From Penelope pileata (taxonomy: Eukaryota; Chordata; Aves; Galliformes; Cracidae): a stretch of DNA of 64,000 bases. The position numbers and the translations under genes were made by a program. Of this stretch, positions 28,101-41,476 are shown piece by piece. Position 1 is the first letter of the stretch, and each line of letters starts with the position of its first letter. The DNA is taken from assembly GCA_013396635.1 (NCBI GenBank), contig WBMW01000016.1, forward strand, positions 582,576 through 646,575, written 5' to 3'. The notes beneath the pieces were generated by a model, which saw only the letters and a list, made by a program, of their open reading frames with translations, was not told where the DNA came from and ran no database searches.

Positions 28101-29572
28101 TTTACCAGGTACGCAAGAGCCAGATTATTTATAGCACAGCAGGACCAAAGGGCTCCGCCAGGACGAGCTGCCGATGTGCGAGACAGAATGTAAACATGGA
28201 GCAGCGAAGTCCCTCACCCGGAGAGAGCGCGCCTGGGCTGGGGCAGGAGGTGCTTCAGAACTCTGCCGACGTCATCCGGCAATGCAGCTACTGCCAGGAC
28301 AAACACATGCTTGAAATACAAATGTACCTGAGCCTGCGAGATTCAGAATTTAAATCTAGTCTGAAATATGAGGCTGCGAACATGGAAAAAAAGACAACAG
28401 TAAAGGGAGTTGTACAATTAGGAAAGATAGCTGAGAACAAAACTTAATTTTAGCAAATCTTGTGAAACATTCGTTATGAAATATAAAATCATCTGTCCTC
28501 GCCCTGCAGTAGCAGTCACCAGCTGGCAGCGTTTTGTCAGCAGCAGAACAGAAATGGTCCTGACGAGGGATGTGAAGCAGGGGAGTGCAGTGGGAAAAAA
28601 AAAATGGTTTAAGAATGTGTACAGTGTGCTCTGGATGCAAATGCCCGTGGGAGAATTTCCCTGAGTTACTGATAGCAACAGCCCAGTTCTCAGCAAGGAC
28701 CCCCGTGGGCTCAGCCCCCCCTTTCATTACAGTCCCTTGAAGCTTGCCCTCATCGTCATGTGCATGGTACTGAAGTCCACACAGCACTATTTAGCAGTGT
28801 TTCCTCAGGAACTATGAGTTTACTTTTCCATAGAAAGAGCTATGCTATTTTGAGCGTGGAATGAGGTGTGTAACTGCTCCCTATGTCCTGCTCTTAAAAA
28901 GAGATGCTTTTTCCATGCGGTGCTGAGCCTGAAGGGCTCTTCTTTGCCAAAAACAATCGGTGAAGCCTCAATTACGTGTTAATGCAACACAGAGAAAACT
29001 ACTAAAATACTCCAGTTAGGAATAACACAGTAGGCCCCGAGACAGACATTATGAGGGGCCAGAGCCTGCCATGCTGACAGCTATTGATGCAGAGGTGCTG
29101 CACATGAGCCTGGCTCCAGGAGTGTCTGCGCAAGGCCTACAGGAGCAGAACGGCCTTCAGAGGGCCAGCTGACACAGAAAACCAGACACACAAGTAGCTC
29201 CTCACCTCCCAGTGTCTCCCGGTGCTCCACTGCCTACCTGTTTCTTTCTTCTTGTCAGCAAAAGCTTTGGGCTGCTTTGATTCTGTGTTTAAGCAGGACT
29301 AGCACCTCTGCTGCCGAAGAATGGGACTCCTCCGTGTCACAGTGCCACCAAGAGTCATTAACAGCACTGATGAGGATGCACATGTCTCTGTATGCTTGCA
29401 GGTCAGCCAGGCGGTCAGCCAGGCTTTCTGTTGTATGCCCTCTTTGTACCTGCTTGGACATAAATGCTAACTACAACAGGTAAAAAATACAAACCCAGCA
29501 CTGAAAGATCATGATTCTGAACTTACATGCCACTAAAATATTCTGTCCACCTCAAACAACAGATGATTCATT
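22101..29572. other. Intergenic DNA upstream of UTRN; no gene recognised
   Basis: GC-richer blocks (22.3-22.8, 23.8, 26.05-27.45, 28.15-28.3 kb) alternate with AT-rich ones. Open frames of up to 179 codons at 22.2-22.8 kb overlap on both strands and resemble nothing I know. An AT-rich block at 24.9-25.2 kb is rich in TAAT-type motifs (see findings). An 11-base tandem copy (ATTATAACATA) sits at 28,030-28,051. No RNA gene seen. Confidence 0.5.
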
Positions 29573-29723
29573 TGCTGCCCAGAGGGGTTGTGGGGTCTCC
29601 TTCTCTGGAGATATTCAAGACCCACCTGGATGCCTGCCTGTGCGACCTGCTGTAGGGAACTGCTTTGGCAGGGGGGTTGGACTCGATCTCTAAAGGTCCC
29701 TTCCAACCCCTGCAATTCTGTGA
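29573..29723 (+). mobile_element. CR1 LINE 3' fragment
   Basis: About 150 bases of the CR1 3' end: GCTGCCCAGAGGGGTTGTGG, GGAGATATTCAAGACCCACC, GGTTGGACTCGATCTCTAAA and a terminal TTCTGTGA. It looks little diverged compared with the other copies here, so it may be a younger insertion. No coding capacity remains. Confidence 0.92.
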
Positions 29724-31348
29724 AAACTAATTGTTTATTTACAAATATTCAAAGTGCAAAGCTGCACTGATATCTCAGAGCAATAGCGTGAAATAAACAG
29801 TGTTATAATACCCTCCACCGAGACCAGCAGAAGATAAAGTATGCAGCAGGGGGACGAACACCACTGGCAGAACATCCTGAGCCTTACAACAAAGCGTGTT
29901 AAGAGCTTCTTTAACTCCCCCTATTTTTGATATAAATAAACTAATTGTTCTTTCTAAAATAGCTGTTGGCCTTGTTAGTAACATTATCAAATGCCACAAA
30001 TCTTCCAAAGGGCCTTCCTCCATTTCCCTACTCCACATCTTTTTCCCATGAAAATCTAAGCCTGGATTTTTTTTTAGGAACAGCTACCAATAAACAGAGG
30101 CATGGTAGCACTAGCAACGGGAAAGAAATCTTACCAAATTAGAAGATGAAAAATGAAGGAAAACAAAATCTTCTCAACAATGACTGCGGAAGCCTACAAG
30201 TCCTAAAGCTGATTTAGAAATCCTGTAAATCCAAGGACTGCTTTTCACCTTCAGGATACACTTTCAAATTCAGCCAGAGCTGTCATTAATAATTAAGGTA
30301 ATAATTTTTGGGTGCTCTCCCCTATATACACTCAGGATTACATCATTCTCGCATGTGATTTATAATTAAACAACACAACTTTATTTGTAGAGTATTTCAG
30401 TGGGTGGTGAAGTGATTCAGTTGCTGTCTGCATTCTCCGTATGGGGCCTCCCCTCCAAAAGCTCCGTGCTGAGCTTGGCTTTGGCGCTGAGCTCAGATTT
30501 TCTTCTGATCGTCACTTGGTGCAGTGAGAAAGGAACAACCAGGGAGGGTCCCCCCATCACCACCCTGCAGCCTGACAGCAGCTCTGTATCCCTCACAGAG
30601 CACAGCCTCAGTGGGTTGGCACCAGCCCAAGCCTTGGCCTTACTGGGTTTGACCCCAGTCCTCTATTAGAGCAGCTAACAGCGTCAAAGCTCTACTTCTT
30701 CTTCCTTAGTGGGATTTTTCCATTGAGTGTTTCAGCTGGAAACCATCCACCTTCCTGCACCAGGAGATGCAGAAAGCAATCTGGGAGAGAACCCCAAACA
30801 CCACATCAGGCTTTGTATTTGCCAGACACCCCAGGAACCGTACTGGTCCCCCTCAGCCATGGGGTATGGGGTCACCCGCTGTCCCACCAGAAAGCGAAAC
30901 CAGCTGGTGGTGGTGTTCCTGCTGGCACCCACAGCTCCAGCCCTCCCATACTGCCACAAAGAGGCTTTTCACAGAGGCCTAGACTGCCTCCAGAGACTGT
31001 TCCTTCTTTATTTTCAGGAAGGCTCCTAGGTTTAGGCTGGGGAGGTCTGCAGATTGCAAGGGGACTCCAGGGGAGTAATTCTTTTCAAAGAACATACGTT
31101 GCAATGCATCCTCAAGAGAGTCTGCCTTCTGAATTATTTAATCTTCCCTGGAAACTTCATAGCCCCAATTCCCTTGACTGTATATGCTTTATCTTCAGAT
31201 GATATTTACCTTTTATGGCCTCTGTGATCCACATTGCTCCTCAACAACTCGATTGCTTTGAATCTGTAGAGCCAAAGAGCAGGCACCTTGCAAGGCCAGG
31301 CGGGTACCTGGACAGGCACTTCTGTGGCACGGCTGAGCCAGAGGGCAG

Positions 31349-31380
31349 CTGCCAGCCAAACAGACTGCCAGCCAAACAGA
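31349..31380. repeat. Perfect 16-base tandem duplication
   Basis: CTGCCAGCCAAACAGA is present twice head to tail with no mismatch. Likely a recent slippage event. Confidence 0.92.
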
Positions 31381-34300
31381 CCAACCTCTTCTCACCTCTG
31401 TGTTCCCGCTGGATCTGTTTCTCTAACACTGCTGTTCAGCCGACTCCAAAGCAAACTGCTTCAGCGCTTAGAGCAGCAGTGGGAGAGCGATGCCAAGGGC
31501 AAAGGAGAAAAAAGCAGTACCCCTTTTGGCCTCCATTAAACCCACTCAAGAATAAAAATGCACCGTGGAAGAGGTATGATGAGAGCGAGAAGAGAGCCCA
31601 AAGCATATAGCTGAATAGATCCTAGCAACAAAACCAGTGGAGGTGACCTCAAACTGTTCTTGTCTTTGCACATTGTTTTTCAGACAAAGGGAAAGGATTT
31701 AGCAACCTACACACTGGCATCAAGTCCTATTTAGCCACCCAAGAAGAGCTGACATATGGGGCTAAGAAGACACCCAGAGGCACCTGATGCATCTCAGCTG
31801 GAAGCACATGGCTACATTTAGGCAGCAGAATCCCACCTGAAGTTTCAGATACCAACCAAGCAGCTGCCCTGCCCAGGACAGAACAAGTTTTCTCACAAAC
31901 AAGAGGAGGGCCACTGCCTCCATCCATCTGGTTGCTGCTGTATGTGAGAGGAGAGAAAGTGCAGTATTTTGTCGCATATTACGGAATGACTTCTCTCCAG
32001 TTCTACAGAGGAGGCAGATACCTACTATTGCTCTGAACTAGAACAGGCCTTTTCTCTCTTCTGCTTATGCATCTGTAGGAAACGGGTCCAGCTACACCCT
32101 CTAGTTCTACCAGGCCCCACTTGTACAATTCTTCATAGGAATATAAATACAGTCAGGCTCCCCAAGAGGTGGAGATACCAAATGAATAAGATAGCACTCC
32201 ATCCATGTCACACACCCCCATTAACCACATCTGGCACACATAAAGACAGAACTAGACTTAAGCAAAAACAATAAAGGATTATTTGGGGCATGGAGCACAG
32301 AAAGTATTTGTGATATTGTCATTGGGAGGCCCTGATGACAGAAAAAGAACAAGATTTGAAGAGTTTGGAAACAGATTTTATTGGACCAACTAATACACTT
32401 AGAAAAGGTAGTCAAGTTTTCAGGCACAAAAAAAAAATTAAGAAGCAGTTGCTTTCATGACAGAACTGCATCTGGTACAAAATGCTAGCAGCAGCACTAT
32501 GGAAATGAGGGGGAAAAGCATTATGGAAGAAATCATCTAAAGAGTCTCATCAAATAAAAAAATTCTTGCATTATCATGATGGGATAACCTGGGACACTGC
32601 CGAATTTTGCAGACCATGCACATGCATGACGAAATTGATTCTGTTTTAAAACAGCCCTGCTATAATGCTAGGATGAATTTCTAGAAAGGTTTCTAGTTTT
32701 AAATTACAGTGTAGATAGAACTGCAGCATTAAGATTTCATTTTAATGAAACTGCCATTAATGTTTTACCTAACGTAAGCCAATTTTCTATTCCACTTAGG
32801 AAAATGTGTCCTGTCATACTCCATATTTTATTTGATTAAACTAACAGAATTCTATACCCCTCTTTCACAGGAAATCAGTGGTGCATTTCTTTAATACAAC
32901 AACGGGTTGAACACCTGACTTTTTCTATAATTACAATTGTATTTTTGTTAGAGTAAAATCAAGGAAGCTAAATACTAACTTGGTTGGAAGAAATACCTTT
33001 AAACCAGAGGGACAGCTCCACTGCTTTCTTAGGTCATGGACTAGAAGTCATTCTCAAACTGAGGTTAGATGGGGTGGGACAGCATTACAAGTGTTTAAAC
33101 CATGAGAACAGCATTCTTCATATAGCTGTTTGCAGCTAACACAGTGGGTGGGATTCCCAGGGGAAACTATCAAATACTGTTACCATATGCTAAAATAACA
33201 TCAGTTTCAAGTCCCAAAAGCTATAACTGTTTATAGGACTCTGCCTGAACAACTGAAATGCTCGGGATGCAATTGTTTTAATGACAAAATCTTCACAGCA
33301 GCAGGCAACAAATGTTTATATAATCAATACAAAAAAAAAAAAGTGCAAAAGGCTAAGAAGTAGAAAACAAAAACAAAGGTAAGCTGTAGAATGCAAACAA
33401 CTGCCACACATGGTATTTATGCAGATTGCATCCTGACTATCCTTTCCACAGAGCTATCAGGGCTTTACCCTATTCCTTCCTCCTTATCTTTGGAGACTGG
33501 ACATGCATGGAATGCACCATGTTTTATCTAAAAGTGCCAAATCCCTTAAAATACCAGACCTTCGATCTCTCTGACCTGAAGTGGGAATAACAGAACTTAG
33601 GAGACAGCTGCAAAACATCATTACCCATGGCACACTTGCAGTAACAAATGCACAAGCGGACTGAACCTCTGAATGACTCAAAAAGTTACACAAGTGCGAG
33701 GCTTGGCTTCAGGACTAAATCAGATGGAATAAAGATTTTTCAATGACAGAAAATTCTTGTAAAGAAAAACATGCAAGAAAGGTGTTTCCTATGGAACTTC
33801 TATCACTCACTAATTATGAAGTGCCATGTATCTGTACTTAAGATGCCATCCATGCATATTATTTAGTCTAGAGCTCTGAAAAGATTTCCCCTCAAGTACA
33901 GCACTTGACTAAGCTGCAGAGTATATACAAAAACAGCACTTGATCTCGACAGCTTTGTCACACGTCCTGAGGCATTGTCCCCAACAGTTAGGCGTATGAG
34001 AACTGGATACACGTAGGCGTCACAAGCCATGACACAACACCCTCTGTGCAGGCACGTGCTACTGTGAGCCCTGCTACCACCCGCCTCACAGAGCACGGAA
34101 GGCAAACCTCCCCCACAGATTATGGCAAGGGAGGAAGAGACGAGGAGGCACAGGGCATTGGAAAGTGTAGGACCAACCAAACCACAATGCCCTCAATCCG
34201 ATGGCAGACAGGAGGTGACTGGTGGTCGGCAATCTTTATGCTGCTGCTCATCCACCAGAAGCCACCAACACTCAGTGAGTGCAATCGTTTTTGGTATGAT

Positions 34301-37300
34301 AAAAGGGAAAGAGGGCTACATGCCAGGAACAGACATTCCTCTGGGAAAACAGTTGATTTGAAAACCTGGGAAAGCTATATTTAACTGCAAAGTGATAGGG
34401 CTCAGAGCCTGGGCGAACAAGAGACAACATCATTGAGTCACAAGAGAAAACAGACAACTTCCATAAATAGTTCCACTTTTAGTTGAGTCTGACCGGTTTG
34501 CTGTAGCCCCAGGGCTGCTCTCTGGTTCTGTGTAATGCAGGATATGCCTGAAGCTGTGCACGTTTCCCAGACGTTTGCCAGTATTCTTAATACACAGGTA
34601 GCCTTCAAACCCCCCAACGTGTGGCCATGGAACCCTAAATTATGCAGGCATTGGATTCCCACTTCAAATCATGCTCCTTTCTCCCATGAACTAGAAAGCA
34701 TAAACTGGCCAGTAAGGCTGGAAGTTGGATGGTGATTTCTACTAATGACCAAGGCCCTGCTTACCCACCCCTCCAGCCTTCTGGGGCCATCCACTCTGAC
34801 CATGAAACTGCCAGACTGTCAGAAACTCCTTTAACCTCCCCCGCTGTCTGCTGCCTGCAGCCGAGGATGTACACCAGCCAGCAGCTGGGCGACCTCTGGG
34901 CACTAAGAAGGGTAGATCAGCATGACAAAAACGAATGCAAGCCACACCACTGAAAGCACCATTCAAATGGGTGAATTCTCCCACTGATTCTGCAGGATCA
35001 TACAAAAAATGAGGAACTGACAGAAAGCACATCAGGGTTTTAATCACACCTCTCCCACTAGCCTGCATGGAAAGCTCACCCCAGACATGGTAGCTAAGCC
35101 ATGGAATTTGTTTCCTTATTCAGAGCCCTGAGAGAAATACACTTCTGCCACCTAACAGAGAAGTTGCGCAATGGTTCAGTAACTGATCCATACAGACATG
35201 TAACTCCTAAAGCAAGGAGTCGTGTCACCTGGCCCCTGCCCAGCCCCGCTGTCCTTTCTGTTTCAGGAATAGCTGTATCTGTGAAGGGGCAGCACTGCTG
35301 CCTGCAAGCTGCTTCATTCCTTTCAGGAACTGCCTGCACCTATAGACTAAATCTGGGATTTAGTATGAGAAGAGATAAATCAGGCACTGAAAGAAAGGCA
35401 AGTGGCACAGTAGATGACTTTGTACATTCAGAGCCTGACCTCTCCCACCCTGGCCAGCCCGCCCTGACCTGCACTCAGCACAGGCCCAATGCCCCTGGGC
35501 AGGCTGGGCCCTGCTGCACAGGCAGCCTTTTCACTGGGCTTTCACAGCAGCTGGTATCTGGGGGCTTCTACTGTCTGCACAGCACGCCAGTCCTACCACC
35601 ATCAACCTGTTTTCCCTCACCGTTTTCTCCTTCCCTCTCATTGTGCTCAAGGAACTAAACTCATGCTGCATTTTGCATGCACATGGCATGCTTCAGGTGC
35701 AAAGCTCTGTGACACACTATGTATGGTCTGGTCCAGGGTCAGCAGCTTGAAGAGGTACCCCCAGGCTCCCCAACACCCGGTGGGGCCTCCCCAGGCCCCG
35801 CTCCCCTGCAGGGCCCTGCCTGCTCTGCCCCAAGCTCTGCCCCTGTGCTGCTTTGCTGCCCAAGGGCATCCTTCCCCCGCTGCACTGCTCACCCTAGCCG
35901 GGAGCCTGGGTATGGACCAGACATCTTCGCGGCTCACTTTGATTTGCAACAGCCACATCACTCATAAAATGAGCACTGCCAGTTAACACAACACATGAGA
36001 GAAGCACTGTGGAATACAACTTCAATCCTAAAAGAGCTTATCATAAACGAAGTAAGAAGTCATAAAATGAGCATTTTATATGAGTAATTGAGGAGTAGAA
36101 ATTTCTGTTCTTGGTAGATTTAAGGACAGCCATCTCATTAAATCGCATCTGCTGAGGCAGAATGATTATGCAGGATGAGATGCGCTCCTTTGAGAAAGTT
36201 TTTCTGTTATTGGTAAAATTAATCTTTGGATGGTTCTCTTTCAAAAGCATTTAATTATATTTGTCTTGGAAATAAACATGGTATTCCTCAAATATTTGCA
36301 GTAGGACTTGTTATCCCTGAATCTTTCTTCAAATAAGGGCTCAAATATCAAACAGAGCCAACAGTTGCCAGAAACATAATAGGGCTTTTTTGTAAAACAC
36401 AGAGGAAAGAATCCAAGTATTTTTTTCTTAAAAAATCATCCAGCTGAACCTTGTGAATGCTAACTGGGCCTTTATTTTTCCAACAGTCAAGAGTTAATAG
36501 CTGTAGCTAATTTACCCCTTACTTAAAGTTACAGCCAGTCTAGTCTCTGCACCTCTAGAACTCCCGAAAGAACACTCCAATATTTAAATAATCTGGTGGT
36601 ATGGGAGAAGGGCTTTCCAAAGAGTTTGCAACCTATGACTCTTATTTCTGCAGAAGCTAACTGCTTATGTATATTTTCATTTTATCCATATAGGTTTGTG
36701 TCCCTTTGCATCACGTTAATACCATAATGCCTCTTGAACATTCCTGTGAGATAGGGAAAACATTGTAATCCTGCTCTTGCACTAGAAACCCTGCCAAATC
36801 CTGTACTCTTTAAGGGCTGTAATAGAATTTTGCTGGAGCTGCTTATATTTTCAATTTCATTTTGTGCTGGTTTGAAGATCAATAGAGAGAGGTGATGCTG
36901 AGGCACAGTAATTTTAAGCGTGTAACTATTGTGCAGACACCACAACTTTCATTACACAAGCAGGCTTCTGTGCTTGTCCAAAACTTCAGTGACAAACAAT
37001 CTGCTTACACAGACTTTGTCACAGGATTAGCGTCCATGAATTTATATCCATAAACATTGGCTGCAGCAGCAGAGCTAATAAGGTGTATCCTCAGAAGTGC
37101 CTCGCGTATATCTCCCTATGGGAAGTCAGCTATCTGCTACAGAATTAACTAAGTGGTATTTTTACATGGATATCCGCACAGATGAAATAAAAGTCTTCAA
37201 ATTGCTTTTATGAACTATTCTTTTAGCTGAACACACGTGGATAATGGCTACAAAAATAAGCTGAAAAAGTACAGTGATTTTTTTAGGCCAAGTAATGACC

Positions 37301-38242
37301 TATGGACGAGAGCAGGTACTTACTTATATAAATAGTGCTGGTCAGGGATGCCGATTCAGGAATATGCTACCAGAAGTACCAGTTTACAGATAAATACCAG
37401 TCAGTAACTCCTTGGTTAATTCCCAGTGTCTCCCTCCACAGATATTATCTCTGAGGTTTTGTCTGCAAAGGAAACTGAATGCTTTAATTACACCAGAATA
37501 TACATCCTACCTGGGAAGCAGCAATGCCAACGCTGTTAATGACAAACAGTACATAAAAGGAAACAATGCACATTGCAAAGTATACATATCCCAGTCTGAC
37601 AGTTAAGATTATCTTAGTATAATAATTCTGGTTAAAAAAACAAAACAACATTCTGAAATAGTTGACATTACAATTAAGGCTCACTCTTGGTTATGAAGAC
37701 AAGTCTGTTAAGCACATTCAGATGAGCGTGAGGCCTTGTCTCCAACTCTGGCTCAAGAGCAAACGTAGAGGGGATGTGGGTACCACCACCATGTACATTA
37801 ACATCTGTTAACACATTCTCTGCAGAGCCCAACCTAAAATAGGAGTGCTCTGAAACTCTATTTAAATCCCTCTTTGAGGCAGCTTACCAAGAAAACTAAT
37901 AGAAACAGGCAAAGATTTTTCTAACCATTATAAAAAGTTCTAAAAGCAAAAGTTGATTATAATTCTGAGATGCTTAATTCCACCCCATTCTCTCATATTT
38001 CACAGCTCTTAGGTCTGGCAGTATTTCAGCTGCATACACTCACTCTACCTTCTTTATCACGTACGTAGATCCTTCTTCACGTGTCAGTGGCTGAGCTCTC
38101 TCCCCAAGTGTTTTCTGCAAAACAACAACTTCACCTCACACATGATGCATGTATTATATACACTGGGAGGCATTAACTACTTTCTCCTTCCACAGAAATC
38201 TGGCTTATGCATTCATACCATATAATTCTTACCCTATCCAAT

Positions 38243-38278
38243 CATATATATAAATCATATATATATATATTTTTTTTG
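38243..38278. repeat. (AT)n run followed by poly-T
   Basis: Two ATATAT blocks separated by AAATC, the second leading into eight T. Simple low-complexity sequence. Confidence 0.8.
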
Positions 38279-39339
38279 TAGAAAAACACTTTGTTAATGG
38301 GGGCTGGACAGGCAGAGACATCAAAAAACTGAATCCAGTTGCTTTCAGTATCTCTTCTTCACTGATGTGTCAAGTACCTTTTGGGGAAGGTCACCAGAAT
38401 GAATGCAGCACAACAGGTTGGGCATCTCTCAGTTTCAGTTACAGAATACCATAGGATTTGTTAACTGGCACAGATATATCCCGCACTGTCACAGCGCTAT
38501 CAAAATACACACTGCGGAAGCCATGACTATTAAAACTAGCTAAATAAAAATCAAAAGTACACTTAGTCCAGAAATCAGCCATTCTCATAGCAAAGCAACC
38601 TGCAAAACCATCCAAAAAATTCAAAATATTACAATAAAAGAAATCACGGCACATAAGTATATCAATTATTTGTGTTCTGTACATAGTAACAAAAGAAGAC
38701 AGCACGGGATGAAGGTGAGAGCTATCAGCAGCATCACCTTCCCTCAACTTGGCGGACAGACATCACTTGTTAATGCTACAGCTGTGACACCACTTGGACC
38801 AAATTACAGTAACCTAACCGTGCAGATGATGCGCTTGAATCACGACACTGGGACAGTCTTCTGATAGCAATGTTCTAGCAGGTCTGTCTTTCAGTAAGCT
38901 AAAGCCAGGCTCACGTACTCACTTCTCATAGGAAGCAAACTGTACGTATTTATCAATAAAATAATGCACTTCTCTTGATGAAAACAAAACAATGCAAAGA
39001 ATGGTTTTCAGTATCTAAAAGTGAGCACCTGCTTAGATCTTTGCAGAGTTTGTGGTGTTTTTTTTTTTTTCCCCACTCAATAGAGCCCTCAGAAAAATGC
39101 ACATGACAGCAAACCCAGGTAACCAGTGTGTGTCCTAGCACATGTGCTGCGATGTGTAGTTCCTTCATTTTATCTTGGGGTGTTCAAGAACACAAATCTA
39201 AGCAATGAGAAAACATACGAGCATTTGAAGTTCACAAGCAGGCAGATCAAGGACCTGTAAGTTTGAGATAAGTTTCAACATAAGAAAATGCTTTTAAAAA
39301 AGCTCTTGTTTTCACATGTAAGGGTGGACAAACACTAGC

Positions 39340-39432
39340 ACAGCTTGCCCAAAAAAGTTTCCATCCTTGGAGATATTCAAAACCCAACTGGGCTTGACCC
39401 TGGCCAACCTACATGAACGGACCCTGCTCTGA
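39340..39432 (+). mobile_element. Old CR1 LINE 3' fragment
   Basis: Contains CAGCTTGCCC, CCTTGGAGATATTCAAAACC, GACCCTGGCCAACCT and GACCCTGCTCTGAGC, which follow the CR1 3' line, but with many changes and no clear terminal repeat. Older than the copies at 29.6 and 42.6 kb. Confidence 0.7.
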
Positions 39433-39707
39433 GCTGCGAGAACTAAACCAGCTAACAGCTAACTGACCTGTAGTACCTCTGCTAAGGAGCCCAAAACACA
39501 TGAAATTATCTCATTCTAAGAACCTTCCTGTGAAGAAAAGAGGAACTGAAGGCAATCTCAGCAATTAATTTTAGGTCCAAGCAATGGGAAATTAATTTGT
39601 TTGTTTCTTTTTTATCTCCTGACAATAGAAGACTGAGGGGAACAGTGGGAAGGTACAGTGCAGCCAGGGCAGAGGAGAGGCAGCATCTGCACCCCCCTCA
39701 GCAGCAG

Positions 39708-40158
39708 CTAGCTGCTAGACCAGCTGATCTGCTTCTTGATAATCACATACAAAGCTAACAGTGGGAGTGTGACAGAAAATAGCAACAGATACACGATAGG
39801 ACACGTGGAACTGAAATACATATGCACAGCAATCATTAAATGTAGATTCAGCCAGAAAACAGAGCTCACTAGTACTAGCACCATACTTCCCACCAGCAAT
39901 ACCACTCCTAGGAAAGTCTGCGACAAGCAATGAAATAGCAAGAGACAGGTGTTAGAAACCCACCCAGCCACACGCTCAGAGAGTACTCTCCTGCCAAGAA
40001 CTGCACGAACCACTTCAGCCAACACTGAAAAAAAAGATGAGGCAGATGAGGTCTGAAGGAGAGAGCCTGTAGCACTTCCAACCCAGAAAGAGGGTCATGG
40101 TCAGGCGGATGGTGAAGGGGAAGCAATCAAGGAAAACGAAGAAACCTAGAGACTGCAT
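39708..40158 (-). other. Cluster of overlapping hydrophobic minus-strand frames, unassigned
   Basis: Three minus-strand frames overlap here. One starts with ATG at 40,158, is 47 codons long and ends at TGA 40,015; it has two hydrophobic stretches around RLSPSDLICLI. A second reads to 39,908. The third, ending with TAG at 39,708, gives two strong membrane-like segments (for example LGVVLLVGSMVLVLVSSVFW and YLLLFSVTLPLLALYVII) and the tail KKQISWSSS. A very good acceptor (pyrimidine tract then CAG at 39,918) would open the last 69 codons in frame. It could be the end of an unknown multi-pass membrane protein, a decayed gene needing frameshifts, or chance in T-rich sequence. I do not recognise the family. 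Confidence 0.25.
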
Positions 40159-41276
40159 TCATCTCCAAAAATCATTCGAGAAATGAAGGCATTTTTCTAA
40201 TCTCACATGTAAGATCATCTCCACTACGTCGTGTAAATTTTGTGTGGTCTTCAGACAAAAGCTCCTCCCCGTCAGAGAAAAAGAATCAATTCATTCAGAT
40301 CATTTTAATGCAATCAAAAAATCCCAGAAATAAGGCATGTTAGTATGCTTTATACAGCATTATACAGCAAACCAAGAACTTCATAGCCCTTTTATATCCT
40401 TTTCCTCAACCTGAGGTACAGGTCTCTGGGAATGATGGAAAATGGTTTAGCTGAAGTAATGAAGGATACACTTCCTTAACACTCCTAAATGTAACTGGAC
40501 AAAGTGATAGTTGCTCAGCATTTTTAAAATGACCAAATTATATTGAAATAGTCTCAATACCACTCCACCAGCAGATTGCCTTCTTATTCATTTTGTCTCC
40601 TGTTTATGAAGTGAGACATAATTTTCAGTTAAATTATGGCTTGCTGTTTTCCTAGAGAGCTCCCAATTTGTTCAGCACACACCATGCTGTACTTGCTGGG
40701 TAACCAGCTTTTCGATACTTCACAAGATTTTCACAGCTCAAAGTGTGGCTCCAAATCTTATTTATTTCATGTTCCTTTCTGAATTCACTGATATTCCATT
40801 CATGGGCTTGTCTAACACAACTAAGTGTCTATCTGAACGCTTCACAAGAAATGAACACACTTCATAGCAAACCATTTTGCAGATGGTTCGCTTCTATTAT
40901 CTCTACTTGACACAATGGAACACTGAGGTATGGGAAGATCAATGTCAATTATCTCCAGTAACTTTGACTGCTCATTCAGAGACACATAACAAGATTTTTT
41001 TTTTTTTCAGAGAATGCTTAAAATACAGGTGACAAGTTGGTTTCACCTGTGCTCGTGAAAGTTACACATTTCCGCAAATCAAGATAGAGGTTCTCAAGAT
41101 GAATACCACACAATGAGGAACACGAGAATGAGTCACTGCTTATGAAAAATATTTATTTTAACCTACTGGCTTCTCGTCAGAGAGCAAATATGCAGAGCAA
41201 AATACCTGGTTCTGTAGAGTAGCACTCAACTGTCTTCGTAAGGTCTTTTCTTATTTCAGTTTCTAGCATTAGTCAC
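40159..41276. other. Intergenic DNA, nothing recognised
   Basis: AT-rich, with a run of thirteen T near 40,996. No repeat family, exon-like frame or RNA gene could be supported. Confidence 0.5.
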
Positions 41277-41476
41277 CATACGTTTTCCAATTTCTTCATA
41301 AAATGATGCAAGGATCCTAGAGATAACGACCCTCATAGGAAGGCAACTCATCCACAGAATGGAATCCAACGGAAAGCAATGCCATTTTAACCAACGGCCA
41401 GAGCGTAACACGTGCACGTAAGACTGCCAAACTGCAAAGGCAACAACCAATAATTCATGACATTTTAACAAGGAAA
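41277..41476 (-). other. Possible minus-strand exon, unassigned
   Basis: The minus strand is open from 41,504 to 41,256, without an ATG near its beginning. Two acceptor-like sites (a long T-rich tract ending TTAG before 41,476, and TTGCCTTTGCAG before 41,431) and a donor-like site (ATG|GTGACT, exon end 41,277) frame a stretch reading SGRWLKWHCFPLDSILWMSC. Spliced to the acceptor at 39,918 the frame would stay open, because both ends are phase 0. No homologue comes to mind and the upstream exon is not found. Treat as a hypothesis. Confidence 0.2.

Larger units (their letters stand above)
29724..39339. other. Intergenic DNA between UTRN and STX11; no gene recognised
   Basis: Mostly AT-rich single-copy-looking sequence with two GC-richer blocks (30.4-31.05 and 35.2-35.95 kb). 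A plus-strand frame of 185 codons at 35,101-35,658 shows no domain, signal peptide or supporting splice sites, and overlaps other frames; I treat it as chance. A perfect 16-base tandem duplication lies at 31,349-31,380, and an AT dinucleotide run at 38.24-38.28 kb. I see no promoter island or RNA gene. Confidence 0.5.

Noticed and set aside
35101..35658. Plus-strand frame of 185 codons
   Set aside because: Compositionally ordinary, overlaps frames on both strands, no motif and no homologue I can name.
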